DNA of 64,000 bases from contig NZ_VFNL01000001.1 in NCBI RefSeq assembly GCF_006715565.1, positions 2,604,001 to 2,668,000 on the forward strand, in the 5' to 3' direction. Below are positions 25,348 to 34,621 of the stretch, one piece after another. The translations under genes and the position numbers were made by a program. The notes beneath the pieces were generated by a model. That model worked only from the letters and a program-made list of their open reading frames with translations, was not told the origin of the DNA and made no database searches. How positions within the stretch are numbered: the stretch's first letter is position 1; each line of letters starts with the position of its first letter. The DNA comes from Microbacterium sp. SLBN-154. Lineage in GTDB: Bacteria > Actinomycetota > Actinomycetes > Actinomycetales > Microbacteriaceae.

Positions 25348-26948
25348 GCCTTCGCCGCTCCGGGCTTGCCGTCTCCCGGCTGCTCGACCCGCGGGAAGAG
25401 GGGCGAGAGGGCGTTGACGCTCGTGCCCGGGCGGAGCTGCCCCCAGCGCCCCGCGTCGCGGAGCGGCTGATCCTGCAGGCGGCCCAGCGACTCGGCAGCC
25501 CCCAGACCCACCCAGAGCTTCTCGGTGGCGATGGGCATGATCGGCGACAGCAGAACGGCAAGGGCGCGAAGACCCTCGGCGGCGGTGTACAGCACCGTGT
25601 CGAGACGGCCGCGAGATCCGTCGTCCTTCGCGAGCACCCAGGGCTCGTTCTCGGTGATGTAGAGGTTCAGCGCATCCACGATCGTCCAGATCGCGGCGAT
25701 CGCCTCGTCGAGCCGGAACCGCTCGATCGCGGCATCCGCCCGCTCCGTCGCCGCCGCGACCGTGTCGCGGATGATCCGGTCGCCGTCGGTCTCCTCCCCC
25801 GCGGGCGGCACGATGCCCTCCCGGTAGCGGGCGATCATCGCCGTGGTGCGCGAGGCGAGGTTCCCGAAGCCGTTGGCGAGCTCCGCCTGGTAGCGGGCCG
25901 AGAGGTCCTCCCACGAGAACGAGCCGTCCTGGCCGAAGGCGATCGCCGAGAGGAAGTAGAACCGGTACGCGTCCGACCCGAAGACGTCGGTGATCTCGGC
26001 GGGCGCGATCCCCGTGAGCTTCGACTTCGACATCTTCTCGCCGCCGACCAGCAGCCAGCCGTGGGCGAAGACGCCGCGGGGCACCTCGACCCCGGCCGCC
26101 ATCAGCATGGCGGGCCAGATGACGGCGTGGAAGCGCAGGATGTCCTTGCCCACGACGTGGTAGGCCGGCCAGCGCCGGGCGAACTCCTCCGGATCGGAGC
26201 CGAAGCCGACGGCGGTGGCGTAGTTGAGCAGCGCGTCGACCCACACGTAGATGACATGGGTCTCGTCCCACGGCACCTTGATGCCCCAGTCGAACGTCGA
26301 CCGCGAGATCGACAGGTCCTTCAGCCCCTGCTTGACGAACGAGATGACTTCGTTGCGCGCCGACTCGGGCCGGATGAAGTCGGGGGTGTCGGCGTAGAGC
26401 TTCAGCAGCGGCTCGGTGAACTCGCTGAGCTTGAAGAAGTAGTTCTTCTCCTGCAGGAGCTCGAGCGGCTTGGAGTGGATCGCGCACACCTTCAAGCCCT
26501 CGAACGCGCCGGTGCCGTCGACGATCTCGGACTCGGTCTTGAACTCCTCGCAGCCCACGCAGTACAGCGCCTCGAACTCGCCGGCGTAGATGTACCCGCG
26601 GTCGTAGATCGCCTGAACGAACTGGCGCACCCGCTCCTCGTGCCGGGGCTGGGTGGTGCGGATGAAGTCGTCGTTGGCGACATCCAGGGTCTTCAGCAGC
26701 GGGAACCACGACTCCGCCACCAGCCGATCCACCCACTCCTGCGGGGTCGCCCCGTTGGCGGCGGCCGCCCGCAGCATCTTCTGCCCGTGCTCGTCGGTGC
26801 CGGTCAGCATCCACGTGTCGTCACCGGCCTGCCGATGCCAGCGCGCCAGCGCGTCCACGGCGACGGTGGTGTAGCCGTGGCCGATGTGGGGCACGTCGCT
26901 CGGGTAGTAGATCGGCGTCGTGATGTAGAAGGATCGGCCGGAAGTCAC
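25344..26948 (-). CDS. metG: Methionine-tRNA ligase
   Basis: 534 residues. Class I synthetase with the HIGH motif at VPHIGHGY (about residues 19-26) and KMSKS in GGEKMSKSKL (about 306). A zinc-knuckle insertion is marked by CVGC and CAIH. There is no C-terminal tRNA-binding (EMAP-like) domain, so it is the short form. GTG start at 26948. It lies 9 nt after the rsmI stop and overlaps tatD downstream; a TAGAAT box using the rsmI stop codon may start a leaderless metG message. Confidence 0.95.
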   Translation of the reverse strand: MTSGRSFYITTPIYYPSDVPHIGHGYTTVAVDALARWHRQAGDDTWMLTGTDEHGQKMLRAAAANGATPQEWVDRLVAESWFPLLKTLDVANDDFIRTTQPRHEERVRQFVQAIYDRGYIYAGEFEALYCVGCEEFKTESEIVDGTGAFEGLKVCAIHSKPLELLQEKNYFFKLSEFTEPLLKLYADTPDFIRPESARNEVISFVKQGLKDLSISRSTFDWGIKVPWDETHVIYVWVDALLNYATAVGFGSDPEEFARRWPAYHVVGKDILRFHAVIWPAMLMAAGVEVPRGVFAHGWLLVGGEKMSKSKLTGIAPAEITDVFGSDAYRFYFLSAIAFGQDGSFSWEDLSARYQAELANGFGNLASRTTAMIARYREGIVPPAGEETDGDRIIRDTVAAATERADAAIERFRLDEAIAAIWTIVDALNLYITENEPWVLAKDDGSRGRLDTVLYTAAEGLRALAVLLSPIMPIATEKLWVGLGAAESLGRLQDQPLRDAGRWGQLRPGTSVNALSPLFPRVEQPGDGKPGAAKA

Positions 26949-26954
26949 CCGAGA

Positions 26955-26960
26955 ATTCTA
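26955..26960 (-). promoter_or_regulatory. -10 box (TAGAAT) of leaderless metG, overlapping the rsmI stop
   Basis: TAGAAT, 6-nt spacer TCTCGG, GTG start at 26948. Its first three bases are the rsmI stop codon TAG. Confidence 0.45.
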
Positions 26961-27803
26961 GGTGGACCGGCTGACGCCGGCCGCCGTGTGACGTGCCGCC
27001 AGCGCCGCTTCGTAGAGATCTCTGCGCGACAGGCCCGTCTGGCCGGCCACGTCGGCCGCGGCATCCTTCAACCTCATCCCCCCCGCGACGAGGTCCGCCA
27101 CCTCGGCGACACCATCGGCGAGCGACACCCCGCGACGCTCGGCGCCGGCCACCACCACGACGATCTCGCCGCGCACTCCGTCGCCGGCCCACTCGGCCAG
27201 CTCGCCCAGCGGGCCCCGTCGGATCTCCTCGTGGAGTTTCGTGAGTTCTCGGCAGACCGCCGCGGGCCGTTCGGGGCCGAAGGCGCGGGCGAGGGCGGCG
27301 AGGGTCTCGGCGATGCGCGACGGAGCCTCGAAGAACACCATGGTGCGGCGCTCCGTCGACAGCTCCGCCAAGAGCGCGTCGCGTTCGCCGGCCTTGCGGG
27401 GTGGGAACCCCTCGAAGGTGAAGCGGTCGGTCGGCAGCCCCGAGGCGGCGAGCGCGGTCAGCACCGCGCTCGGACCCGGGATCACCGTGACGGCGACCCC
27501 CTCGACGGCTGCGCGCGCGACGACGGAGAACCCGGGATCGCTCACCGTCGGCATTCCGGCATCGCTGAGGAGGAGGACATCGTGCTCGCGGGCGAGCTCG
27601 ACGATCTCCGCCGCTTTGCCCTTCTCGTTGTGATCGTGCAGGGCGATCAGTCGCGGGCGGTTCTCGACCCCGAGGGCGGCGAGCAGCCGCTGGGTCGTGC
27701 GGGTGTCCTCCGCCGCGATGACGGGAGCGTCCGCCAGCGCGCGGCGGAGGCGGTCCGACGCATCGCCGAGGTTGCCGATCGGTGTGGCCGCGAGGATCAG
27801 CAT
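26958..27803 (-). CDS. rsmI: 16S rRNA (cytidine1402-2'-O)-methyltransferase
   Basis: 281 residues. Tetrapyrrole-methylase-type SAM fold: MLILAATPIGNLGDAS at the N-terminus, AAEDTRTTQRLLAALG, LLSDAGMPTVSDPG and IPGPSAVLTALAASGLPTDRFTFEGF are the usual RsmI blocks. It 2'-O-methylates C1402 in the ribosomal P site. The C-terminal region holds a short helical HTH-like end. Divergent from the mannosyltransferase gene with only 39 nt between starts. Confidence 0.93.
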   Translation of the reverse strand: MLILAATPIGNLGDASDRLRRALADAPVIAAEDTRTTQRLLAALGVENRPRLIALHDHNEKGKAAEIVELAREHDVLLLSDAGMPTVSDPGFSVVARAAVEGVAVTVIPGPSAVLTALAASGLPTDRFTFEGFPPRKAGERDALLAELSTERRTMVFFEAPSRIAETLAALARAFGPERPAAVCRELTKLHEEIRRGPLGELAEWAGDGVRGEIVVVVAGAERRGVSLADGVAEVADLVAGGMRLKDAAADVAGQTGLSRRDLYEAALAARHTAAGVSRST

Positions 27804-27809
27804 GCCGTC

Positions 27810-27815
27810 AGCTTA
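27810..27815 (-). promoter_or_regulatory. -10 box (TAAGCT) of leaderless rsmI
   Basis: TAAGCT, 6-nt spacer GACGGC, then ATG at 27803. Confidence 0.5.
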
Positions 27816-27829
27816 GGCGGCTGCGCCTT

Positions 27830-27835
27830 TAGGCT
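27830..27835 (+). promoter_or_regulatory. -10 box (TAGGCT) of the mannosyltransferase gene
   Basis: TAGGCT, 7-nt spacer, GTG at 27843. It lies 14 nt from the divergent rsmI -10, so the two promoters must overlap. Confidence 0.45.
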
Positions 27836-27842
27836 GGTCGAC

Positions 27843-29366
27843 GTGACCGCCCCCGCCCCCACGTTGATCCGGCCGTCGGCGTGGGACCGGTGGCAGCAGC
27901 GGATCTCCGGCGACGAGCGGCTCGACCGCCGGTGGACGGTCCTCGCCGCGGTCGCCGTGACTCTCCTCGCCGCCGTCCTGCGGTTCTGGAACCTCGGCCA
28001 CCCGCAGGCGCTGGTCTTCGACGAGACGTACTACGTCAAGGACGCCTGGACGCAGTGGGTGCTGGGGTATGCCGCGGACTGGCCGGAAGGCGACGACACG
28101 AACGATCGGTTCGTCGCCGGAGAGACAGGCATCTTCCTCTCCGAGAAGCCCGCCTTCGTCGTGCACCCACCGCTCGGCAAGCTCCTCATCGGCGCCGGGA
28201 TGGCGCTCTTCGGCGCCGACTCGTCGTTCGGATGGCGCGTGGCCACGGCGCTGGCCGGCACCGCCCTGGTGCTCGTGCTGTTCCTCCTGGCCCGCACGCT
28301 CACCGAATCCACCGTGTTCGCCACCGTCGCGGGGCTGCTGCTGGCCGTCGACGGCCTGGCCATCGTGATGAGCCGGGTGGCACTGCTCGACATCTTCTTG
28401 GCGCTGTTCGTGCTGGTGGCCTTCTGGTTCCTCGCCCTCGACCGACGGCGCCTCCCCGACCGTCTTGCCGCGGCGCTCGCCGCGCGACCTCCCGACGGCG
28501 AGGGCGGGTATCGATTCGGACCCGTGCTGTGGGATCGACCGTGGCTCGTGGCCGCCGGGGTCGCCGCCGGGGCGGCCAGCGGGGTGAAGTGGTCGGGGCT
28601 CTACGCCCTGGCGGGGATCGGCATCTACGCCGTCGTCACCGACCTCCTCCAGCGCCGGCGCGCGGGCATCCGGCTCTGGGCCGTCGACGGCGTCCTCCGT
28701 CAGGGTCCGGTCTCGTTCCTCCTGCTCGTCCCGGTCGCACTGCTGATCTACCTCGCGTCATGGTGGGGCTGGCTCGCCACCACCGGGGGTTATGGCCGTC
28801 AGCGAGCCGCGACCGCGCTGGAGAGCCTCTGGATCTACCACCAGGACATCTACACGTTCCACGTCGGCCTGGACACGGATCACGCCTACGAGAGCCCTGC
28901 CTGGCAGTGGCCGCTGCTGCTGCGCCCGACCTCGATGTACTACGACCAGACCGACGCGGGCGTGCAGAACATCTACTCGATGCCGAACCCGCTCATCTGG
29001 TGGGCGGGGGTCGCGGCGGTGGTCTACCTCGCGTACCGGTTCTTCCGTGATCGCGACTGGCGTCACGCGCTGGTCCTCACCGGCGTCGCGGTGACGTACC
29101 TGCCCTGGCTGCTGTATCCCGAGCGCACGGTGTTCCAGTTCTACACCGTGGCGATCCTGCCCTTCACGGTGCTGGCCCTCACCTTCGCCCTTCGCGACAT
29201 CACGCGATCCCCCGACCCGCAGCGCCGCCTCCCCGGCCGGGTGGCCGTGCTCGCGTTCCTCGGGATCGTCCTGCTGGTGTCGGCGTTCTGGTACCCGATC
29301 CTCACCGCCACGACCGTGCCCTACGACTTCTGGCGGGGGCACAACTGGCTTCCCGGCTGGGTCTGA
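27843..29366 (+). CDS. Polyprenol-phosphate-mannose protein mannosyltransferase (PMT family)
   Basis: 507 residues from GTG, polytopic (about eleven helices). The first external loop has the catalytic pair in VFDETYYVKDAW (about residues 59-70) and HPPLGKLLIG follows, both PMT hallmarks; a GVKWSGLY motif lies in a cytoplasmic loop. In actinobacteria these enzymes transfer mannose from polyprenyl-phosphate-mannose to Ser/Thr of Sec-exported proteins. Acceptors could include the Ser/Thr-rich lipoprotein linkers in this window, which is speculation. Divergent from rsmI; convergent with hemL over a hairpin. Confidence 0.92.
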   Translation: MTAPAPTLIRPSAWDRWQQRISGDERLDRRWTVLAAVAVTLLAAVLRFWNLGHPQALVFDETYYVKDAWTQWVLGYAADWPEGDDTNDRFVAGETGIFLSEKPAFVVHPPLGKLLIGAGMALFGADSSFGWRVATALAGTALVLVLFLLARTLTESTVFATVAGLLLAVDGLAIVMSRVALLDIFLALFVLVAFWFLALDRRRLPDRLAAALAARPPDGEGGYRFGPVLWDRPWLVAAGVAAGAASGVKWSGLYALAGIGIYAVVTDLLQRRRAGIRLWAVDGVLRQGPVSFLLLVPVALLIYLASWWGWLATTGGYGRQRAATALESLWIYHQDIYTFHVGLDTDHAYESPAWQWPLLLRPTSMYYDQTDAGVQNIYSMPNPLIWWAGVAAVVYLAYRFFRDRDWRHALVLTGVAVTYLPWLLYPERTVFQFYTVAILPFTVLALTFALRDITRSPDPQRRLPGRVAVLAFLGIVLLVSAFWYPILTATTVPYDFWRGHNWLPGWV

Positions 29367-29381
29367 GGAAGCCTCCCCGAG

Positions 29382-29405
29382 CCCGACGCGTCAGACCGCG
29401 TCGGG
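29382..29405. terminator. Bidirectional hairpin between the mannosyltransferase and hemL
   Basis: CCCGACGCG and CGCGTCGGG pair perfectly over 9 bp with a 6-nt loop; the right arm covers the end of hemL. There is no T-tract, as is common in this group. Confidence 0.5.
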
Positions 29406-30740
29406 AGGAGTGGCGGATGCCGCAGCGGCCGCCGCCTGGGGAAGCGCGGCGAGGATCTTCTCCAGCGCCTCGTCGTCGTGGGCGGCCGTGAGGAACCACG
29501 CCTCGAACACGCTGGGCGGGAGGGAGACCCCCGCCTCGAGCATCGCGTGGAAGAAGGCGCGGTAGCGCCATCCCTCCTGCGCCCGGGCGTCGTCGTAGTC
29601 GCGCACCGGCCGGTCGCGGAAGGCGATCGAGAAAAGGCTCCCGGCGTGGGTAATGACGTGGGCGACCCCGGCGGCGTCGAGGGCCTCGCCGGCCGCGCGG
29701 GAGACCACGCCGGCGGCACGATCGACGTGGGCGTACACCGCGTCGTCGGCCAGTCGGAGCGTCGCCAGCCCCGCGGCCACGGCCAGCGGGTTCCCGCTGA
29801 GCGTGCCCGCCTGGTACACCGGGCCGAGCGGAGCGAGCAGTTCCATCAGGTCTCTGCGTCCGCCGATCCCGGCCAGCGGCATCCCGCCGCCGATGACCTT
29901 GCCGAAGGTGACGAGGTCGGGGGTCCACGAGGCCCCGGCGCGGTGCTCGAGCCCCCACCAGCCGGCCGGGTCGACCCGGAAGCCGGTGAGCACTTCGTCG
30001 GAGATCAGCAGCGCGCCGTGGGCGTGCGCGGTGTCGGCGAGGAAGGCGTTGAAGCCGTCCTCGGGCAGCAGGATCCCGGCGTTGGCGCCGGCAGCCTCGG
30101 TGATGACGGCGGCGATGCGGTCGCCGTGGAGCGCGAACGCCTCCTCGATCGCCGCCCGATCGTTGTAGGGCAGCACGAGGGTGAGCGCAGCGATGACGGC
30201 CGGGACGCCCGCCGAACCGGGGAGGCCGAGGGTCGCCACCCCCGACCCCGACTCGGCGAGGAGGCCGTCGGAGTGACCGTGGTAGTGGCCGGCGAACTTC
30301 ACGATGAGGTCGCGCTGGGTGGCGCCGCGGGCGATGCGGATCGCGGTCATCGTCGCCTCGGTGCCGGTGGACACCAGGCGCAGCCGCTCGATCTCCGACG
30401 ACTCCCCGACCCGGAGACGTCCGATCACCGCCTCGGCCAGAAGGGTCTCACCGGGGGTCGAGGCGCCGAAGGACAGTCCGCGGGCGGCCGCCTCCTGCAC
30501 CGCGGACACGACACCCGGGTGGGCGTGCCCGAGGAGGGCGGGGCCCCACGACGCGACGAGGTCGACGTACTCGCGGCCCGAGACATCGCGGACGTACGCA
30601 CCGCGAGCACCCACGATCGACAGCGGCGTGCCGCCGACGGAGCCGAAGGCACGCACCGGGGAGTTCACACCGCCGGGGATGACCGCGCGGGCCCGGGCGG
30701 CGGCCTCGACGTTGTCGGTCGGAATGAGGGTCATGCTCAT
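29391..30740 (-). CDS. hemL: Glutamate-1-semialdehyde 2,1-aminomutase
   Basis: 449 residues from the ATG at 30740, which has AAAGGTGG 7 nt upstream and overlaps the hemB stop (ATGA). PLP enzyme converting glutamate-1-semialdehyde to 5-aminolevulinate, the product of HemA encoded nearby. Segments [14 protein letters not shown] (substrate region), [13 protein letters not shown], and [15 protein letters not shown] with the PLP lysine identify it. Last gene of the minus-strand heme operon. Confidence 0.95.
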   Translation of the reverse strand: MSMTLIPTDNVEAAARARAVIPGGVNSPVRAFGSVGGTPLSIVGARGAYVRDVSGREYVDLVASWGPALLGHAHPGVVSAVQEAAARGLSFGASTPGETLLAEAVIGRLRVGESSEIERLRLVSTGTEATMTAIRIARGATQRDLIVKFAGHYHGHSDGLLAESGSGVATLGLPGSAGVPAVIAALTLVLPYNDRAAIEEAFALHGDRIAAVITEAAGANAGILLPEDGFNAFLADTAHAHGALLISDEVLTGFRVDPAGWWGLEHRAGASWTPDLVTFGKVIGGGMPLAGIGGRRDLMELLAPLGPVYQAGTLSGNPLAVAAGLATLRLADDAVYAHVDRAAGVVSRAAGEALDAAGVAHVITHAGSLFSIAFRDRPVRDYDDARAQEGWRYRAFFHAMLEAGVSLPPSVFEAWFLTAAHDDEALEKILAALPQAAAAAASATPPDAV

Positions 30741-31729
30741 CGTGCCCACCTTTCTGCGGCCTCCACAGCCCAGTACGTCAGCACCGCGTCGGCTCCCGCG
30801 CGGACGATGCTCTGCAGCGACTCGTCGATGGCGCGATCCCGATCGATCCACCCGTGAGCCGCGGCGGCCTCGATCATGGCGTATTCGCCGCTGACCTGGT
30901 ACGCCCAGACGGGAACCGGAGAGGATGCCGCGGCATCGGCCAGCACATCCAGGTACGACATCGCGGGCTTGACCATCACGATGTCCGCGCCTTCGGCGAC
31001 ATCCAAGGCCACCTCGAGGGCCCCCTCGCGCCGGTTGCCCGGGTCGAGCTGATAGGTGCGCCGGTCTCCCTGGAGGGAGGACTGGACGGCCTCGCGGAAC
31101 GGGCCGTAGAACGCGGAGGCGTACTTGGCCGCGTACGCCAGGAGCGCGACGTGCGCGTACCCCGCCTCGTCGAGTGCCGACCGGATGACCGCGACCTGGC
31201 CGTCCATCATCCCGGAGAGACCGAGGAGCTCCGACCCGGCGGCAGCCTGAGCGAGGGCCATGTCGCGGTACCGCTCGAGGGTGGCGTCGTTGTCGACACG
31301 GCCCCGCTCGTCGAGCACCCCGCAGTGACCGTGGTCGGTGAATTCGTCGAGACACAGGTCGGTCTGCACGACGAGATCGGAGCCGACTTCCTCAGCGGCG
31401 ATGCGCGTCGCGACGTTGAGGATCCCGTCGGGATCGGTCGCGCCGGAGCCCTCGGCGTCCTTGTGCTCGGGCACACCGAAGAGCATGACGCCGCCGATGC
31501 CGGCGCCCGCGGCGCGCTGCAGCTCTCCGCGGAGCGACTCGAGGGAGTGCTGCTGCACGCCTGGCATCGATCCGATCGGGAGGGGCGCGTCGGCGTTCTC
31601 GCGGACGAACATCGGCAGGACGAGCTGCGCGGGGTGCACCCGGGTCTCAGCGACCAGCCGTCGCCAGGCGGTGCTCTGCCGCAGGCGCCGGGGGCGGGTG
31701 GTCGGGAAGGGCGGAGGGGCGGGGGTCAT
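30737..31729 (-). CDS. hemB: Porphobilinogen synthase (5-aminolevulinate dehydratase)
   Basis: 330 residues. Condenses two aminolevulinates to porphobilinogen. Conserved segments: [18 protein letters not shown], the metal-site region [14 protein letters not shown], and the Schiff-base lysines in [15 protein letters not shown] and [10 protein letters not shown]. The metal site has the D-x-C/D pattern of the magnesium or mixed type rather than a full triple-cysteine zinc site. ATG overlaps the hemC stop, and its stop overlaps the hemL start. Confidence 0.95.
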   Translation of the reverse strand: MTPAPPPFPTTRPRRLRQSTAWRRLVAETRVHPAQLVLPMFVRENADAPLPIGSMPGVQQHSLESLRGELQRAAGAGIGGVMLFGVPEHKDAEGSGATDPDGILNVATRIAAEEVGSDLVVQTDLCLDEFTDHGHCGVLDERGRVDNDATLERYRDMALAQAAAGSELLGLSGMMDGQVAVIRSALDEAGYAHVALLAYAAKYASAFYGPFREAVQSSLQGDRRTYQLDPGNRREGALEVALDVAEGADIVMVKPAMSYLDVLADAAASSPVPVWAYQVSGEYAMIEAAAAHGWIDRDRAIDESLQSIVRAGADAVLTYWAVEAAERWAR

Positions 31730-32649
31730 GCGTGATCCTCTCGGGCGCCGGGGCCGACCGGCGCGAGATCGGCGGCCCCCTGGGCCAGGAGCTCGTCGGC
31801 GACTCTGACGGCCAGCTCCGCGGCGACGTCCGGGTCGTCGGCGTCGGCGGCGTGGGCGCTGGTGAGCTGTGCCGTGCCGTCGGGGCGGTAGATCCGCGCC
31901 GTGAGGAACATCAGTCCGTCGTCGAAGAAGGCGTGGGCCCCGATCGGCGCGGCGCAGCCCGCTTCCAGGCGAGCGAGCACGCCGCGTTCGGCGTCGACGG
32001 CCATCCGCGTCGGGCGATGGTCCAGCCGCGACACGCGGTGCTCCTCCCCCGCACGGGTCTCGACGGCGAGCGCTCCCTGGGCGGGAGCGGTGGGCCAGCG
32101 CTCCAGGGGCAGGAACTCCGTCGCCGCGTCGGAGCGATCGATGCGGGCGAGCCCCGCGGCGGCGAGCAGGATCGCGTCGAGACGCCGCTCGGGGTCTTCC
32201 GCTCCCACGCGGGAGAGCCGCGTGTCGATGTTGCCGCGGATGTCGACCAGGTCGAGGTCGGGGCGCCGGGCCGCGAGCTGCGCGCGACGGCGGGGCGAGC
32301 CGGTGCCGACACGTGCACCCTCGGGCAGGGTGTCGAGGGTGAGTCCGTCGCGTGCGCACAGCGCGTCGCGCGCATCGGCCCGTGTCGGCACCGCGCCGAT
32401 CGCGAGCCCTTCCTCGGGAGCGGTGGGGAGGTCTTTGTAGGAGTGCACGACGACGTCGACCTCACCTGCACGCAGAGCCGCGCGCAGCGCGGTGGCGAAC
32501 ACCCCGGCACCGCCGAGCGACGCAAGCGGCGCGCTCGAGCGGTCGCCGTCGGAGACGATCGGCACCAGTTCCGCGCCGAGGGCGGCGGCGACGGTGCCGG
32601 CCTGCGCCATCGCCAGCGCGCTCGCGCGGGTTCCCAGGCGCAGGGTCAT
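31726..32649 (-). CDS. hemC: Hydroxymethylbilane synthase (porphobilinogen deaminase)
   Basis: 307 residues. Joins four porphobilinogens to hydroxymethylbilane. Visible: [23 protein letters not shown] with the catalytic aspartate region, [21 protein letters not shown], and [14 protein letters not shown] with the cysteine that carries the dipyrromethane cofactor. ATG overlaps the hemQ stop (ATGA). In relatives hemD (uroporphyrinogen-III synthase) usually follows hemC; here hemB follows directly. Confidence 0.95.
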   Translation of the reverse strand: MTLRLGTRASALAMAQAGTVAAALGAELVPIVSDGDRSSAPLASLGGAGVFATALRAALRAGEVDVVVHSYKDLPTAPEEGLAIGAVPTRADARDALCARDGLTLDTLPEGARVGTGSPRRRAQLAARRPDLDLVDIRGNIDTRLSRVGAEDPERRLDAILLAAAGLARIDRSDAATEFLPLERWPTAPAQGALAVETRAGEEHRVSRLDHRPTRMAVDAERGVLARLEAGCAAPIGAHAFFDDGLMFLTARIYRPDGTAQLTSAHAADADDPDVAAELAVRVADELLAQGAADLAPVGPGAREDHA

Positions 32650-33329
32650 CGCACCACGTCGGCGATCTCGGCGGGCTGGATCAGGCGTCCGGTGAAGAAC
32701 GGCACCTCTTCGCGCACGTGGCGCCGTGCTTCGGTGGCGCGCAGGTAGCGCATGAGGTCGACGAGGTCGATGACGTCGTCGGCCTCGAGCGCCAGCAGCC
32801 ATTCGTAGTCGCCGAGGGCGAAGCTCGCGACGGTGTTGCTCTGCACCTGCGGATAGTCGCGGCCCATCCGGCCGTGCTCGCCGAGCATCGCCCCTCGCTC
32901 GGCGGCGGGGAGGAGGTACCACTCGTAGCTGCGCACGAACGGGTACACCGTCAGCCACTGCTTGGGCGCGAGGCCCCGGGCGAAGGCGGGGCTGTGGTCG
33001 CGGCTGAACTCCGCATCGCGGTGCACACCGAGGGCGTTCCAGGTGGGGGCGAGCGTCGCGAGTTCGCGCGTGCGTCGAAGGTCGCGCAGCACCGCCTGCA
33101 GATGCTCGGCGGTGTGGCCGACGAGCCAGAGCAGGATGTCGGCGTCGGCCCGCAGCCCCGAGACGTCGTAGACGCCGCGGAGAGTGTCACCGGCGCCGGC
33201 GGCCGCGTCGACAATGGAGGGCAGTCCCTCCGGCGCGGGCGTTCCGGGCGCGCGCCGCAGCACCGCCCAGAGGGCGTAGTGCCGGTCGTTCGGTGTCTCG
33301 GACGAAGCGGAGGGGGCGGTATCGGTCAC
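32646..33329 (-). CDS. hemQ: Coproheme decarboxylase (HemQ, chlorite dismutase family)
   Basis: 227 residues from a GTG overlapping the hemY stop. Oxidatively decarboxylates coproheme III to heme b with peroxide, the last step of the coproporphyrin-dependent route. KQWLTVYPFVRSYEWYLLP holds the reactive tyrosine, and LGEHGRMGRDYPQV supplies the proximal heme histidine. It lacks the distal arginine context of true chlorite dismutases. Its presence shows that heme is made through coproheme in this organism. Confidence 0.92.
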   Translation of the reverse strand: MTDTAPSASSETPNDRHYALWAVLRRAPGTPAPEGLPSIVDAAAGAGDTLRGVYDVSGLRADADILLWLVGHTAEHLQAVLRDLRRTRELATLAPTWNALGVHRDAEFSRDHSPAFARGLAPKQWLTVYPFVRSYEWYLLPAAERGAMLGEHGRMGRDYPQVQSNTVASFALGDYEWLLALEADDVIDLVDLMRYLRATEARRHVREEVPFFTGRLIQPAEIADVVR

Positions 33330-34621
33330 TCCTCCATCCTCTCCCGTTCGCCGGACGGGTGGCCACTGGCCCTCTCGACGGTGAGAGATGTGGCCAGCGC
33401 TTCGGCCTGACGGACGACGGCGGCGAGCCCGGTGCCCGCCACCTCCTCGCCGACGGCGAGGACGGGGTCGCCCGAGCCCGCGCGGCCCCAGCGATCCCAG
33501 GTGCGCACGGTGTGGTCGAGGAGCAGGTCGACGGGTGCACCGAGCAGGGTCTCGGCGTCGCGGACGGCCACGTCGGCGGCATCCGCGACGGCGGAGCCGT
33601 CGTACGACAGCCGCACCGCCTCACGCTCGCCGAGGGCTTCTCGGATCCACGGCCACTTCGCCGTGAGGTGGGTGAGAGCACGCGCACGCACGCTCTGGGC
33701 GGCGGGGCCCACGAGCACTCCGGTTCCCCGCGGGGCGCCACGCCACGCGGGCGCTTCGACGACGAGGGTGACCACGGTGATCCGCCGGGTGGGGTCGGGT
33801 GCCCGCCGCGGCCGGGCGAGGACCGGGATGCCGCGCAGACGGCGTCCGTCGACCTCGATGCCGTCTTCGGCGACAGCGGTCACCGGGGCACCGGTGGTGA
33901 GCTCGGCGCCGTGCGCGGCGGCATCGGCCACGAGGGCGTCGACGAGGCGGAACACTCCCCCGCGCACCCCGGCGACCTGACTTCCGGCGGGCGACGTGGA
34001 CCGGATGGACGTGATGGCGGCGGCGAGAGAACCGGTGCGACGGAACTCCTCGCGCAGGCGCGGCGATGCGCTGTCGAGGGGCAGGGCGTCGGGGGTGGTC
34101 GAATGGACACCCCGTACGACCGGAGCGACGAGGGCGTCGACGACACGGTCCCCCATGCGGGCGCGCACGAGTGCGCCCAGCGTCTTGGCTGTCGCTCCCT
34201 CATCGGGCGGGAGGGTCGCGTCCTGGCGGGCGCGGGCGAGGCCATCCGTGCCGAGCGCCGGGAGCAGGGACTCGTCGAGGACCGTGGGGATCCCGAGGAG
34301 CCCGGCCGCCGGGAGCGGGAAGGCGCGGTCGCTGCGCTCCTGCACCCAGGCGGGTGAGCCCGCCGCCGGCGCGACGATGTCGTCGGCGAACCCGAGTTCA
34401 CCCAGCAGCGCCAGCACGGTTCCCGGCCCGTCGCCGCCGCGGGTGGCGAACGACTCAGCCCCGGCGTCGAGGGCCACGCCCGCGACATCCTGCCGGGTCA
34501 CCTGCCCACCGAAGACGCCCTCTGCCTCGAAGAGCCGCACCCGGTGCCCGGCGAGCGCGGCCCGCCGTGCGAAGACCAGGCCCGCGAGACCGCCGCCGGC
34601 GACGAGGAGGTCAGCGGTCAT
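33326..34621 (-). CDS. hemY: Coproporphyrinogen III oxidase, HemY/CgoX type
   Basis: 431 residues. Monoamine-oxidase-fold flavoprotein: FAD loop VAGGGLAGLVFARRAALAGHRVRLFEAE at the N-terminus, then LDAGAESFATRGG and a C-terminal FAD segment GTGLAAVVRQAEALA. With HemQ in the operon, the expected reaction is six-electron oxidation of coproporphyrinogen III to coproporphyrin III (CgoX) rather than protoporphyrinogen oxidation. Its start overlaps the end of hemE by 11 nt, and its stop overlaps the hemQ GTG. Confidence 0.88.
   Translation of the reverse strand: MTADLLVAGGGLAGLVFARRAALAGHRVRLFEAEGVFGGQVTRQDVAGVALDAGAESFATRGGDGPGTVLALLGELGFADDIVAPAAGSPAWVQERSDRAFPLPAAGLLGIPTVLDESLLPALGTDGLARARQDATLPPDEGATAKTLGALVRARMGDRVVDALVAPVVRGVHSTTPDALPLDSASPRLREEFRRTGSLAAAITSIRSTSPAGSQVAGVRGGVFRLVDALVADAAAHGAELTTGAPVTAVAEDGIEVDGRRLRGIPVLARPRRAPDPTRRITVVTLVVEAPAWRGAPRGTGVLVGPAAQSVRARALTHLTAKWPWIREALGEREAVRLSYDGSAVADAADVAVRDAETLLGAPVDLLLDHTVRTWDRWGRAGSGDPVLAVGEEVAGTGLAAVVRQAEALATSLTVERASGHPSGERERMEE

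Noticed and set aside
26061..27842. Long N-terminal extension of the mannosyltransferase frame
   Set aside because: It runs antisense through metG and rsmI; the PMT protein starts naturally at the GTG at 27843 next to its -10 box.
31726..32646. Search for hemD hidden between hemC and hemB or fused to hemC
   Set aside because: hemC ends right after its normal C-terminal domain and overlaps hemB by 4 nt; no uroporphyrinogen-III synthase motif is seen.
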